The position numbers and the translations under genes are program-made. Under the pieces are notes generated by a model. The model worked only from the letters and a program-made list of their open reading frames with translations, was not told where the DNA came from and did not search any database. From an uncultured Collinsella sp. (lineage in GTDB: Bacteria > Actinomycetota > Coriobacteriia > Coriobacteriales > Coriobacteriaceae), in assembly GCA_902496115.1 (NCBI GenBank), contig CABUZK010000033.1, positions 1-19,893 on the forward strand: 19,893 bases of DNA. The letters are read 5' to 3'. How positions within the stretch are numbered: position 1 is the stretch's first letter; each line of letters opens with the position of its first letter. This document shows positions 6,518 to 13,201 of the stretch, in pieces.

Positions 6518-7408
6518 ATGGCAGAGCAGCAGCTTATCGGAGCGCTCGAGGCCGGCGGCACCAAAATGGTCTGCGCCACGGGCTATGCAGACGGTACGGT
6601 CCTGGAGCGCGAGCAGATCGCTACCACGACCCCGCAGGAGACCGTTGAGGCCGTCAATGCATGGTTTGCCGACAGGGGCATCGCCGCGCTGGGCATCGGC
6701 GCCTTTGGTCCCACCGCAGTCAACCCCGCGTCGCCCCAATACGGCAAGATCCTGGAGACGCCCAAAACGGCATGGCGCTACTTTGATCTGCTGGGAACCA
6801 TCCAAAACGAGCTCAATATTCCCTGTGGCTACGACACCGACGTCAACGTTGCCTGCTTGGGCGAGGTCACTTTTGGTTGCGCCCAGGGCCTCACCGACGT
6901 GGTCTACCTGACCATCGGCACCGGCGTGGGCGCCGGCGTGCTCTCGGGCGGTAAGCTCGTGCACGGCATGATGCATCCCGAGGCCGGCCACATCCTGGTC
7001 ACGCGCGACCCGCGCGACACCATCGGCGAGCATAGCGCCTGTCCCTTCCATGACAACTGCCTCGAGGGCCTCATCGCCGGCCCTGGCGTTAAAAAGCGCT
7101 GGGATGGCAAGAGCGCCGGAGACATGGCCGATGACCCGGAGGCCATGGACCTGCTCGCAGGCTATCTGGCACAGGCGCTCATGACCTACACGCTGTGCTA
7201 CGCACCGCAAAAGATCATCATCGGCGGCGGCGTGGCCGACCACACCCCCATCGTGCCGCTCGCACGCAAAAAGTGCGCCGAGATGCTCAACGGCTATATC
7301 GTCACGCCCGAGGTCAACGACATCGATACCTACATTGTCAACAACAGCCTCGAGGGCAAGCAGGGCATCATGGGCTGCCTGGCCCTGGGCGCCCAGGCGC
7401 TCCAGTAA
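6518..7408 (+). CDS. ROK-family fructokinase
   Basis: A 296-residue sugar kinase expected to phosphorylate fructose with ATP in the cytoplasm. Visible ROK features: phosphate-binding GALEAGGTKM (8-17), GAFGPTAVNP (61-70), DTDVNVACLGE (106-116) with the likely catalytic Asp D108, TIGTGVGAGVLSGGKL (132-147), and the ROK zinc site with H158 (EAGH) plus C175, H178 and C181 in CPFHDNCLEGLIAGP. The CPFHxNCLEGLxxGP form and the short length are typical of bacterial fructokinases rather than of glucokinases or NagC-type repressors; there is no N-terminal DNA-binding domain. IIIGGGV (213-219) contributes to the adenosine site. AGAGAGG precedes the ATG. No transporter or sucrose hydrolase gene is adjacent, so the sugar source is unclear. 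Confidence 0.88.
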   Translation: MAEQQLIGALEAGGTKMVCATGYADGTVLEREQIATTTPQETVEAVNAWFADRGIAALGIGAFGPTAVNPASPQYGKILETPKTAWRYFDLLGTIQNELNIPCGYDTDVNVACLGEVTFGCAQGLTDVVYLTIGTGVGAGVLSGGKLVHGMMHPEAGHILVTRDPRDTIGEHSACPFHDNCLEGLIAGPGVKKRWDGKSAGDMADDPEAMDLLAGYLAQALMTYTLCYAPQKIIIGGGVADHTPIVPLARKKCAEMLNGYIVTPEVNDIDTYIVNNSLEGKQGIMGCLALGAQALQ

Positions 7409-7497
7409 AGGGTGCATCAACGGCGCACGGCGTAGCCAAGCTCGCAAAACGCACGGACAAAACCGTCACGCCCCGCAGAGGCCCTCAAACGAACAAA

Positions 7498-7537
7498 GCC
7501 GCCTAGGACCAAGCAAAACGTCCTAGGCGGCCTTTTT
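7498..7537 (+). terminator. Terminator between convergent ROK kinase and VanZ genes
   Basis: A perfect 12-bp stem GCCGCCTAGGAC (7498-7509) with 7520-7531, a 10-nt loop, and five T at 7533-7537. The VanZ stop codon (complement of 7523-7525) lies inside the right arm. On the minus strand only a weak T tract follows, so it serves the kinase transcript best. Confidence 0.9.
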
Positions 7538-7972
7538 GGTGTAAATCAGCGACCGTAAGAGATATCGGAGCACGACGCCTGTCGTCGCCCCGCAGCAGTC
7601 GATCATCACATCGGTAATCATGCCGGCGCGACCGGGCACAAAAAGCTGGATCGTCTCGTCGATAGAGGGAACAAGCAGCAAGAACACCGCCGTGGGCAGC
7701 AACACATCAAACGTGCGCCGGCCTTCGAGGTCAAAGGCGTGCGTCGCCAAGATGCCAAGCACCATGTACTCGGTAAAATGAGCGCACTTGCGCACGACGA
7801 AGTTGGTCACCCACTCGTATGGAAGCCCCAGGGCCTGCAAAAAGCCGCGAATGGATTCCATGATCGACAAGCTCAACGAACCAGACCCCGTACCGGGAAC
7901 CAGCGAATTGCCCCAAATGACGAGCACCATGGCGCAGGCGGCAAGCGCCCATTTTCGATCGAGCTTAACCAT
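7523..7972 (-). CDS. VanZ-family membrane protein
   Basis: A 149-residue protein with four hydrophobic segments (about 9-22, 68-80, 88-103 and 123-140). VanZ signatures: VRKCAHFTEYMVLG (60-73) with R61, H65, E68 and Y69, and SIDETIQLFVPGRAGMITDVMIDCCG (103-128) with D105, E106, Q109, R115, D121 and D125. VanZ-like proteins are small membrane proteins, known in part for low-level teicoplanin resistance; the biochemical role of most is undefined, and there is no van cluster here. The ATG follows the upstream membrane-protein stop by 7 nt. Its GGAGG lies within the last codons of that gene, 12 nt from the ATG, so translational coupling is likely. A small palindrome GAGGCA/TGCCTC (7973-7988) covers that ribosome site. 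Confidence 0.88.
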   Translation of the reverse strand: MVKLDRKWALAACAMVLVIWGNSLVPGTGSGSLSLSIMESIRGFLQALGLPYEWVTNFVVRKCAHFTEYMVLGILATHAFDLEGRRTFDVLLPTAVFLLLVPSIDETIQLFVPGRAGMITDVMIDCCGATTGVVLRYLLRSLIYTKKAA

Positions 7973-7979
7973 GAGGCAA

Positions 7980-9431
7980 TTATGCCTCCGCGCGCAGCGG
8001 TGTAAAGCTGGCGGTACCGCCCTCGATAACGCTCAGATAGGCACGGCCCGTGCGCTTGACGGCCGCAGACTGTAGACGGTTGATCTCTTCCTCGAGAATC
8101 TGATTAACGCGCTCATGGCGACGGTTTTCCATAACGCCGGCAGCGATAGCCTCGGCGCGCTCGATACCCTCGCGCGAGATACGCGCGGTATCCTCGGGAA
8201 GCACGGAGCTGTGGCGGCCGACATAGACGGGAGCAACCGAGGCAGGTGAGGCTGCAGGCGTGGGCACCGCCACGGGGGCGGGCTCGGCAACCTCGTCCAT
8301 GATCGCCATGGCGGCGGCCCACATGTCCTCGTGGCCCGAATAATCGGCCATGGGGATATCTTCCTCAAGAGAGGCATCGGGGAGACTGTCGGTATCCACG
8401 CGATCCTGGACATCGATAGAAGCAGTGATGGCGGCGGGTTCGTCCAGATCGGCAAGATCCACACCCTTGGCATCGGAAATGATGGGCATGCTGGCGAGCT
8501 TGGCGTTGTACGGCGCCGCCTCCGCGGCCTGCATTTGGGCCGAAGCCCCCCAAAGCGAGCTTTCGGCAGCTCGGCGAGCGGCAATGGTCTCCTCGTCGAC
8601 AGCCAGGGGCTCATCGGCAAAGGGGTCGGCGACAGGAGCCGCCTGAGCTGCGCTCTGTTGGCCGGCCGAAGCAGCCGACGCGGCAGAGGCGTACGCAGCC
8701 GACGACGCGCCGTTATAGGCGGCATTGTTGGCTGCGTTGGCTACAAGCGCCACGAAGGCTGCGGTGCTGCCCGCAGGGGCTGCATGAGAGCCCGAGACGG
8801 CGCGTGCGGCAGCGGCGATGTCATCGCGATTGTAAGAACCGGTCTTTCCACCGTTGGTGAGCTCGTCGATTGCGACCTGGTAGACATCGCGCGAACGCGT
8901 TGGATCGCAGCTGACCGGGGAATCATCATCGAGCATACTGTCGATCATAGACCAGGCCTCAGCCTCATCCATGGCGTTAGCCGCGCGCGCGATGGTGGGA
9001 ACGCCATCGTCGGCGTGGCGGCGCTGGAACGCACCGGTCAGGTCGGAGAGAAATGCGGAAGAAGGCTGTGCGGCATTGGCCTGATCGGCCGGGGCCGCAG
9101 GCTGAGGCGCCGCCCCCTGCTGCTGCGCGGGAATCGAGGCGGTCTTGAACTCGTTATGGGTCCGGCCAAACTGAGCGGCGCCGCCCACGGCATCGGGCTC
9201 AAACAGGCGGCCATCATGCTCAGCGCGATACTCGGAGATACCCAGCGAGGCTGCGTAGATGCCCACGCCCGCCACCGCACCAACGGCAAAGGGAACCGCG
9301 CCCGCGACAACCGTCTCGTTGACCGACGAGAACGGCAACGTCGCGGCATACATCACCACGGGGGCGGCAAGGCCGATCCCGCAGGAAAGTCCGGCAAGGA
9401 CTGCTCGTTGTGTTGCATCAGAAGAAGCCAT
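7980..9431 (-). CDS. Ala-rich two-helix membrane protein of unknown function
   Basis: A 483-residue protein that I do not recognise. The ATG at 9431 is preferred over one 27 nt upstream because GGGGAG lies 5 nt before it. Residues 11-31 and 40-62 are two transmembrane helices joined by a short loop. The remaining 420 residues should lie on one side: a low-complexity Ala/Pro/Gln-rich linker (97-125), an acidic segment DEAEAWSMIDSMLDDDSP (155-172), a very Ala/Ser-rich stretch (209-266), acidic segments (320-381), a Pro/Ala linker (382-402), and a charged helical C-terminus (415-462, ending EEEINRLQSAAVKRTGRAYL) that could form a coiled coil. It is the first gene of an operon with the VanZ-like gene, with a plausible promoter at 9569-9597. 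The layout suggests a membrane-anchored scaffold or cell-envelope protein; this is inference. Confidence 0.75.
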   Translation of the reverse strand: MASSDATQRAVLAGLSCGIGLAAPVVMYAATLPFSSVNETVVAGAVPFAVGAVAGVGIYAASLGISEYRAEHDGRLFEPDAVGGAAQFGRTHNEFKTASIPAQQQGAAPQPAAPADQANAAQPSSAFLSDLTGAFQRRHADDGVPTIARAANAMDEAEAWSMIDSMLDDDSPVSCDPTRSRDVYQVAIDELTNGGKTGSYNRDDIAAAARAVSGSHAAPAGSTAAFVALVANAANNAAYNGASSAAYASAASAASAGQQSAAQAAPVADPFADEPLAVDEETIAARRAAESSLWGASAQMQAAEAAPYNAKLASMPIISDAKGVDLADLDEPAAITASIDVQDRVDTDSLPDASLEEDIPMADYSGHEDMWAAAMAIMDEVAEPAPVAVPTPAASPASVAPVYVGRHSSVLPEDTARISREGIERAEAIAAGVMENRRHERVNQILEEEINRLQSAAVKRTGRAYLSVIEGGTASFTPLRAEA

Positions 9432-9671
9432 GAGCTCTCCCCATCTTCCAGCACCCAAATCGCATCATTTAGTTGGCTGCGCGAGAGAAGATGAAGCGGG
9501 ACATGCGTCCCAAAGCAACGGTATATGGTTCGTTTCATCTGCGTTTTCCGTCGCGAAGCTTAAAAGTTATTATGCGAAACCGACCCTCCGATTGCAAGCG
9601 ATGAGGCCGGATTATGGCTCGAAAACTGCTGCTTGTCGGTCATAAGGTCAAAAAATGTTGCCGAGTGGCGC
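9432..9671. other. Leader of the membrane-protein operon and spacer behind rho
   Basis: Most of this stretch lies between the predicted start near 9562 and the ATG at 9431. I found no riboswitch fold or small gene. It is less GC-rich than the flanking genes. The gap of 315 nt between the two genes ends with the rho terminator. Confidence 0.45.
9569..9597 (-). promoter_or_regulatory. Promoter of the membrane protein-VanZ operon
   Basis: Minus-strand TTGCAA (9597-9592) and CATAAT (9574-9569) have exactly 17-nt spacing. They match four and five consensus bases. A start near 9562 gives a leader of about 130 nt. Confidence 0.5.
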
Positions 9672-9705
9672 CGTAAAGAAAGGGCCGGGGCATAAACCCC
9701 GGCCC
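9672..9705 (-). terminator. Rho-independent terminator of rho
   Basis: GGGCCGGGG (minus strand 9705-9697) pairs perfectly with 9690-9682 over a 6-nt loop and is followed by TTTCTTTA on the minus strand. It starts 42 nt after the rho stop. Confidence 0.9.
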
Positions 9706-9746
9706 GATTGCCCGTTCTTATGGCGATATAGCGTGCGGCTTTTGGT

Positions 9747-12290
9747 CTAAAACGTCTGCTCGTAGTCGCTGTGCTTTTTGGCCGAACGCACCAGGAACTC
9801 CTGGTTGGTGTTGGTGCCCTTAAGACCCTTAATAAACGACGCCGCCGCGCGCTCGGTGTTGTTCATACCGGCGAGAATGCGACGCAGGCCAAAGACAAAC
9901 GGGCGCATCTGCTCGTCGACCAGCAGGTCCTCGTTGCGCGTACCGGAGGCAACGGGGTCGATGGCCGGGAAGATGCGGCGATCGGCAAGATCGCGGTCGA
10001 GCTTGAGCTCCATGTTGCCGGTGCCCTTGAACTCCTCAAAGATGACCTCATCCATCTTGGAGCCGGTGTCGATAAGGGCGGAGGCGAGGATGGTGAGCGA
10101 GCCGCCGTTTTCGATATTGCGGGCTGCACCCAGGAAACGCTTGGGCGGATAGAGAGCTGCCGAATCGACGCCGCCCGAAAGGATACGGCCCGAGGCGGGT
10201 GCCGCCAGGTTGTAGGCGCGGGCAAGACGCGTGATGGAGTCGAGCACCACCACGACATCGCCGCCCAGCTCCACAATGCGCTTGGCGCGTTCGATGACGA
10301 GCTCGGCCACGCGGGTGTGGTTCTCGGCAGGCATATCGAAGGTCGAGGCCACGACCTCGCCCTTGATGGAGCGCTGCATATCGGTGACCTCTTCGGGGCG
10401 CTCGTCGACGAGCAGGCAGATGAGGTGCACCTCGGGGTTGTTGATCGAGATGGACTGGCAGATCTTCTTAAGGATCGTTGTCTTGCCGGCCTTGGGCGGC
10501 GACACAATCAGGCCACGCTGGCCCTTGCCGATCGGCGACACGATATCGATGGCGCGACCGGTGATGGAATCCTTGCCATGCTCCATGCGCAGCGGCTCGT
10601 TGGGATAGACCGGGGTAAGGTCGCCGAACTTGGGGCGGTTGCGGATCTGCTCGGGATCCATGCCGTTAACGGTCGTGATCTTGGCGAGGCCGGCTCGCTT
10701 GTCGCCGCCGCGCGAGGGGCGCAGCGAACCCTCGATGACATCGCCCGTGCGCAGGCGTGCGGAGCGAATGAGGTAAGCGGGGACGAAGGCGTCTTCGTTG
10801 GACTTCATGTAACCGTGGGCATGGATGATGCCGGAGCCGTCCGGGCGAATCTGCAGGATGCCCTTAATATCGCGGAAGCCCTCGGCCTTCGCGGCGGTCG
10901 TGTAGATCTCCTCGACAAGCTCGGCCTTCTTCTTGCCGGTCGTCTCGATCTCGAACTCTTTTGCCTTCTCGCGCAGCTCGGCGACCTTCATGGCCGCAAG
11001 CTCCTCGCGCGAAAGCGTGGGCTCGGTGGGGGCGGCGTTGCGCTCCCTATTGCGCTGTTTGCGGTCGCGCTGACGGCTGCGGCGGTCGTTGTTGCGATCG
11101 TCCTTGCGGTCGTTGCGCTCGTCGCCGCGCTTGTGCTGACGACGGTTGGGGCGGGCGCCCTCTTCGGTCTCGACGCCCCCGTCGGCTGCGGGTGCATCGG
11201 TGCCGGACGGAGCCTCGCCCTCCGCCTTGGCGTCGGCGTTGGCATGGGCGCTGGGATCGGCGTCGCCCTGCTGCTCGGCAGCCTTTGCCCTCGCGGACTT
11301 CTTGCGCGTACGCTTGGGCTTCTCAGTTGCCGGCTGGTCGACGTTCTCGGCCTCGGAAGCGGCATCGGCGGTTGCCTGGGAGGACTTGTCCTCGACGGAC
11401 TTGGCCTCGGCGTCGACTTTGGCCTTCGCCTTCGTCGAGCGCTTTGCCGCGGTGCGACGGCTACGGCCGGGGCGGACATCGGCGGGCTCGGCATCGGCAG
11501 ATGCGGGGGCCTCGGTGGACGGAGCGTCCTGGACCCAGGAATCGGCCGCGGCCGTAGACTCGGCCGTCACCGCTGCACCCTGGGCAGCAGCTGCTGCGGC
11601 AGCGGCTTTCTCGGCCTCAACATACGCCTTGGGCTTGCGGCCGCGACGATGCGGGCGCAGAGCCGGATCAACGACGGGAACCTCGTTGACCTCAGCGTGT
11701 ACGACGGGCTCGGCGGAGGAAGCGCCCTCCCCTGCCGCAGAACGAGCCGGAGCTTCAGCGACCTCAGGAGTCAGCTGCTCGACGGGTTGCTGCGTCTTGG
11801 CTGCCGCACGGCGACGCGTGCGCGGTGCCGGCTTCTCGGCCGACTGTTCGGCAGCAGGAGCCTCGGGGGCGACCGGCGCAGCGAGCTCAGTCAATGCCGC
11901 GGCCTCGCGCTCGGCAGCGCGACGGCGGGCACGCACAACCTGGGCCTCGCTAATCTGCGCCAGTGCACGGGCCTGCGCGACCTCATCGGAAATGGGGACC
12001 GAAGCATCGGCGGCAACGGACCGCTTCGCGCGCGTGGTGCGCGTCGTACGGCGCTTGGGCTTTTCGGCATCCTCGCCGTCCGCAGCAGGCTTGGCCACAC
12101 GACGCGTACGCTTGGGCTTAGCGGGAGCAGCCTCCTCGCTAGCAACGGGCGTGGTGGGCGCGGCGGCCTTAAGCGCCTCGGGAGCCGAGACCTGCGCCGG
12201 CGCGGAAAGCACGGCCTGGTCCGACGTAACCGGTGCAGCGGGAGCCGTTTGCGTCGTCGTTATTTCGTTTTCTTGTTGTTGATCAGACAC
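9747..12290 (-). CDS. rho: Transcription termination factor Rho with long disordered N-terminal extension
   Basis: An 847-residue protein, about twice the length of the 419-residue E. coli Rho. Residues 1-424 are low complexity, rich in Ala, Glu, Lys, Arg and Pro, with repeated basic patches (KPKRTRR 58-64, KPKRRTTRTTRAKR 77-90, RPHRRGRKPK 212-221, KPKRTRKK 324-331) and a strongly basic Arg/Asn/Asp stretch (378-419). The Rho N-terminal helix domain spans 425-468, and the RNA-binding OB fold about 474-552. The ATPase core carries Walker A SPPKAGKTT (597-605), catalytic DERPEEVTDM (629-638), Walker B VVVLDSITRLARAYN (680-694), the Q-loop region SGGVDSAALYPPKRFLGAAR (705-724) and DTGSKMDEVIFEEFKGTGNM (741-760). 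It is a hexameric RNA-dependent ATPase that ends transcription. The start codon is GTG (12290) with only a weak upstream GAAAG; the next Met is at residue 434, so no alternative start keeps the domain. Monocistronic. Confidence 0.95.
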   Translation of the reverse strand: MSDQQQENEITTTQTAPAAPVTSDQAVLSAPAQVSAPEALKAAAPTTPVASEEAAPAKPKRTRRVAKPAADGEDAEKPKRRTTRTTRAKRSVAADASVPISDEVAQARALAQISEAQVVRARRRAAEREAAALTELAAPVAPEAPAAEQSAEKPAPRTRRRAAAKTQQPVEQLTPEVAEAPARSAAGEGASSAEPVVHAEVNEVPVVDPALRPHRRGRKPKAYVEAEKAAAAAAAAQGAAVTAESTAAADSWVQDAPSTEAPASADAEPADVRPGRSRRTAAKRSTKAKAKVDAEAKSVEDKSSQATADAASEAENVDQPATEKPKRTRKKSARAKAAEQQGDADPSAHANADAKAEGEAPSGTDAPAADGGVETEEGARPNRRQHKRGDERNDRKDDRNNDRRSRQRDRKQRNRERNAAPTEPTLSREELAAMKVAELREKAKEFEIETTGKKKAELVEEIYTTAAKAEGFRDIKGILQIRPDGSGIIHAHGYMKSNEDAFVPAYLIRSARLRTGDVIEGSLRPSRGGDKRAGLAKITTVNGMDPEQIRNRPKFGDLTPVYPNEPLRMEHGKDSITGRAIDIVSPIGKGQRGLIVSPPKAGKTTILKKICQSISINNPEVHLICLLVDERPEEVTDMQRSIKGEVVASTFDMPAENHTRVAELVIERAKRIVELGGDVVVVLDSITRLARAYNLAAPASGRILSGGVDSAALYPPKRFLGAARNIENGGSLTILASALIDTGSKMDEVIFEEFKGTGNMELKLDRDLADRRIFPAIDPVASGTRNEDLLVDEQMRPFVFGLRRILAGMNNTERAAASFIKGLKGTNTNQEFLVRSAKKHSDYEQTF

Positions 12291-12417
12291 AGTGTTTGCT
12301 CAACTTTCTTTTCAAGCCCTGTGATCACATGCTCCCTGCATAAACCTTCAGGGCGGCTAAACAGTCTAGCTCCGTCAAATACCGACGGACATCATTGATC
12401 TGTATAGAGATGATTGC

Positions 12418-12446
12418 GTTATATACGCAGCGTTAGTGTAACACAA
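12418..12446 (-). promoter_or_regulatory. Candidate rho promoter
   Basis: Minus-strand TTGTGT (12446-12441) and TATAAC (12423-12418) are 17 nt apart; the -10 box matches five of six consensus bases. A start near 12411 would leave a leader of about 120 nt. A long leader is common for rho genes, many of which autoregulate. Confidence 0.45.
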
Positions 12447-12546
12447 CCGCAACCACCTGCAACTTAGTCATCGGGGACGTTCTTAAACGACTGGTCAAAA
12501 GGGATGCTCTTTACAAAGTTCCGGCGTACACCATCGCCACATCATA

Positions 12547-12613
12547 AGCTGCGGTGAAATAGTTCCCAAATCCCAGCCGGCACCTCTCAAGCAGGAACCA
12601 TTCCACCGCAACT
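12547..12613. repeat. Hairpin repeat, GCGGTGAAATAGTTCC family, copy 3
   Basis: The left arm 12547-12566 contains GCGGTGAAATAGTTCC, identical to copy 1. The right arm is 12594-12613. The arms pair at 17 of 20 positions. The loop shares an AGCCG-centred segment with copy 1, showing common descent. The total length (67 bp) equals copy 1. Confidence 0.85.
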
Positions 12614-12711
12614 CATAAGAAGAAGGCAGATCAAGCCTCAAGCATCGAGAAAACGGAACAGCTAAGGGACAAGGGCATCGGCCCCAAGATCGATGTGCCA
12701 CGAATCGCGCC

Positions 12712-12841
12712 CATCTACTACGTTTGCCCCCGCACCCCTGACCATACTCACTATTTTTCGAAAGTCGCAGACCTGCTACCTGCGGTTTTAATATTGTGAT
12801 TTTCGGCGTGGTTCGGGGTACGCACTTAAACGTAGTAGATG
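12712..12841 (-). repeat. Structured inverted-repeat element A
   Basis: Perfect 14-nt terminal arms CATCTACTACGTTT (12712-12725) and AAACGTAGTAGATG (12828-12841). Outside these, a 4x4 mismatch is followed by further pairing GAATCG/CGATTC and TGCCA/TGGCA, which extends the palindrome to 12696-12857. Inside, on the minus strand, CGAAA (12805-12801) pairs with TTTCG (12763-12759) and CGCAG (12784-12780) with CTGCG (12770-12766). The minus-strand core shares its order of short motifs with element B. No open frame with a ribosome site is contained in it. Confidence 0.75.
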
Positions 12842-12938
12842 CCCCCGATTCTTGGCAGAAGGTATCCCACCGTTCCTCTACGGGACAAAAATGATCCGTT
12901 TTCCTCCGTCCCCTAGGGTCATTTTCAAAACTATGGCT

Positions 12939-13065
12939 GTTTACTACGATGAATCGCTCAACCACGACCACGCCAAAACCGAAAAAATAAAACCCCAGCT
13001 AGATGGCTTGCACTTTTCGGTGAAAAGCCCGTGTGATTGGAATCCCTCGATTCATCGTAGTAAAC
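12939..13065 (+). repeat. Structured inverted-repeat element B
   Basis: Perfect 18-nt terminal arms at 12939-12956 and 13048-13065 (GTTTACTACGATGAATCG and its complement). A 4x4 mismatch outside is followed by AACTAT/ATAGTT, extending it to 12929-13075. Inside, CCGAAAA (12979-12985) pairs with TTTTCGG (13014-13020). Aligned to element A read on the minus strand, both share TACTACG, CCACGCC, CGAAAA, ATAAAACC or ATTAAAACC, CAG-TAG spacing, TGC and CTTTTCG or CTTTCG in the same order. The rest of the arms differ but stay self-complementary. Confidence 0.75.
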
Positions 13066-13122
13066 CGGTATAGTTGCGATTTGGTAGCATTTTCCAGCAA
13101 GCCAAATTGTCTCGCTAAACGC

Positions 13123-13157
13123 AAAAAGCCCGACCTCCGCATGGGAGATCGGGCTTT
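13123..13157 (-). terminator. Rho-independent terminator of argS
   Basis: On the minus strand AAAGCCCGA and CTCC pair with GGAG and TCGGGCTTT (13143-13157 with 13125-13138, one mismatch), ending in five T (complement of 13123-13127). It begins 44 nt after the argS stop. Confidence 0.88.
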
Positions 13158-13201
13158 CGAGGCTCAGTCAAACCGAACCAACGCAGTCAAACGACCAGCG
13201 C

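Larger units (their letters stand above)
12291..13201. other. 911-bp gene-free region rich in palindromic elements
   Basis: From the rho side: the rho leader and promoter, a short GGGGACGTTC motif (12473-12482, the reverse complement of part of the repeat after 19490), hairpin repeat copy 3 (12547-12613), structured element A (12712-12841), structured element B (12939-13065), and the argS terminator (13123-13157). Open frames crossing the block follow the palindromes, have no ribosome sites and resemble no known family, so I call no gene. Confidence 0.7.

Noticed and set aside
9771..12398. An 875-codon plus-strand open frame antisense to rho
   Set aside because: It is a by-product of strongly biased codons in rho. 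The translation is Gly/Leu/Ala/Arg low complexity without domains, and rho itself is unmistakable.
12291..12411. Tiny open frames in the rho leader (for example ATGATG followed shortly by TGA) as a regulatory leader peptide
   Set aside because: They have no ribosome site and no codon pattern. Such short frames are expected by chance.
12495..12971. A 158-codon frame across the palindromic block, plus smaller frames at 12852-13073 and 13033-13239
   Set aside because: They run through hairpin repeats and both structured elements, have no ribosome site, and their similar segments (RFIVVN) come from the arms of the repeat itself.
12441..13200. A CRISPR array or retron locus in the repeat-rich gap
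   Set aside because: The repeats are palindromes of different families, not evenly spaced direct repeats. No cas or reverse transcriptase gene is in the window.
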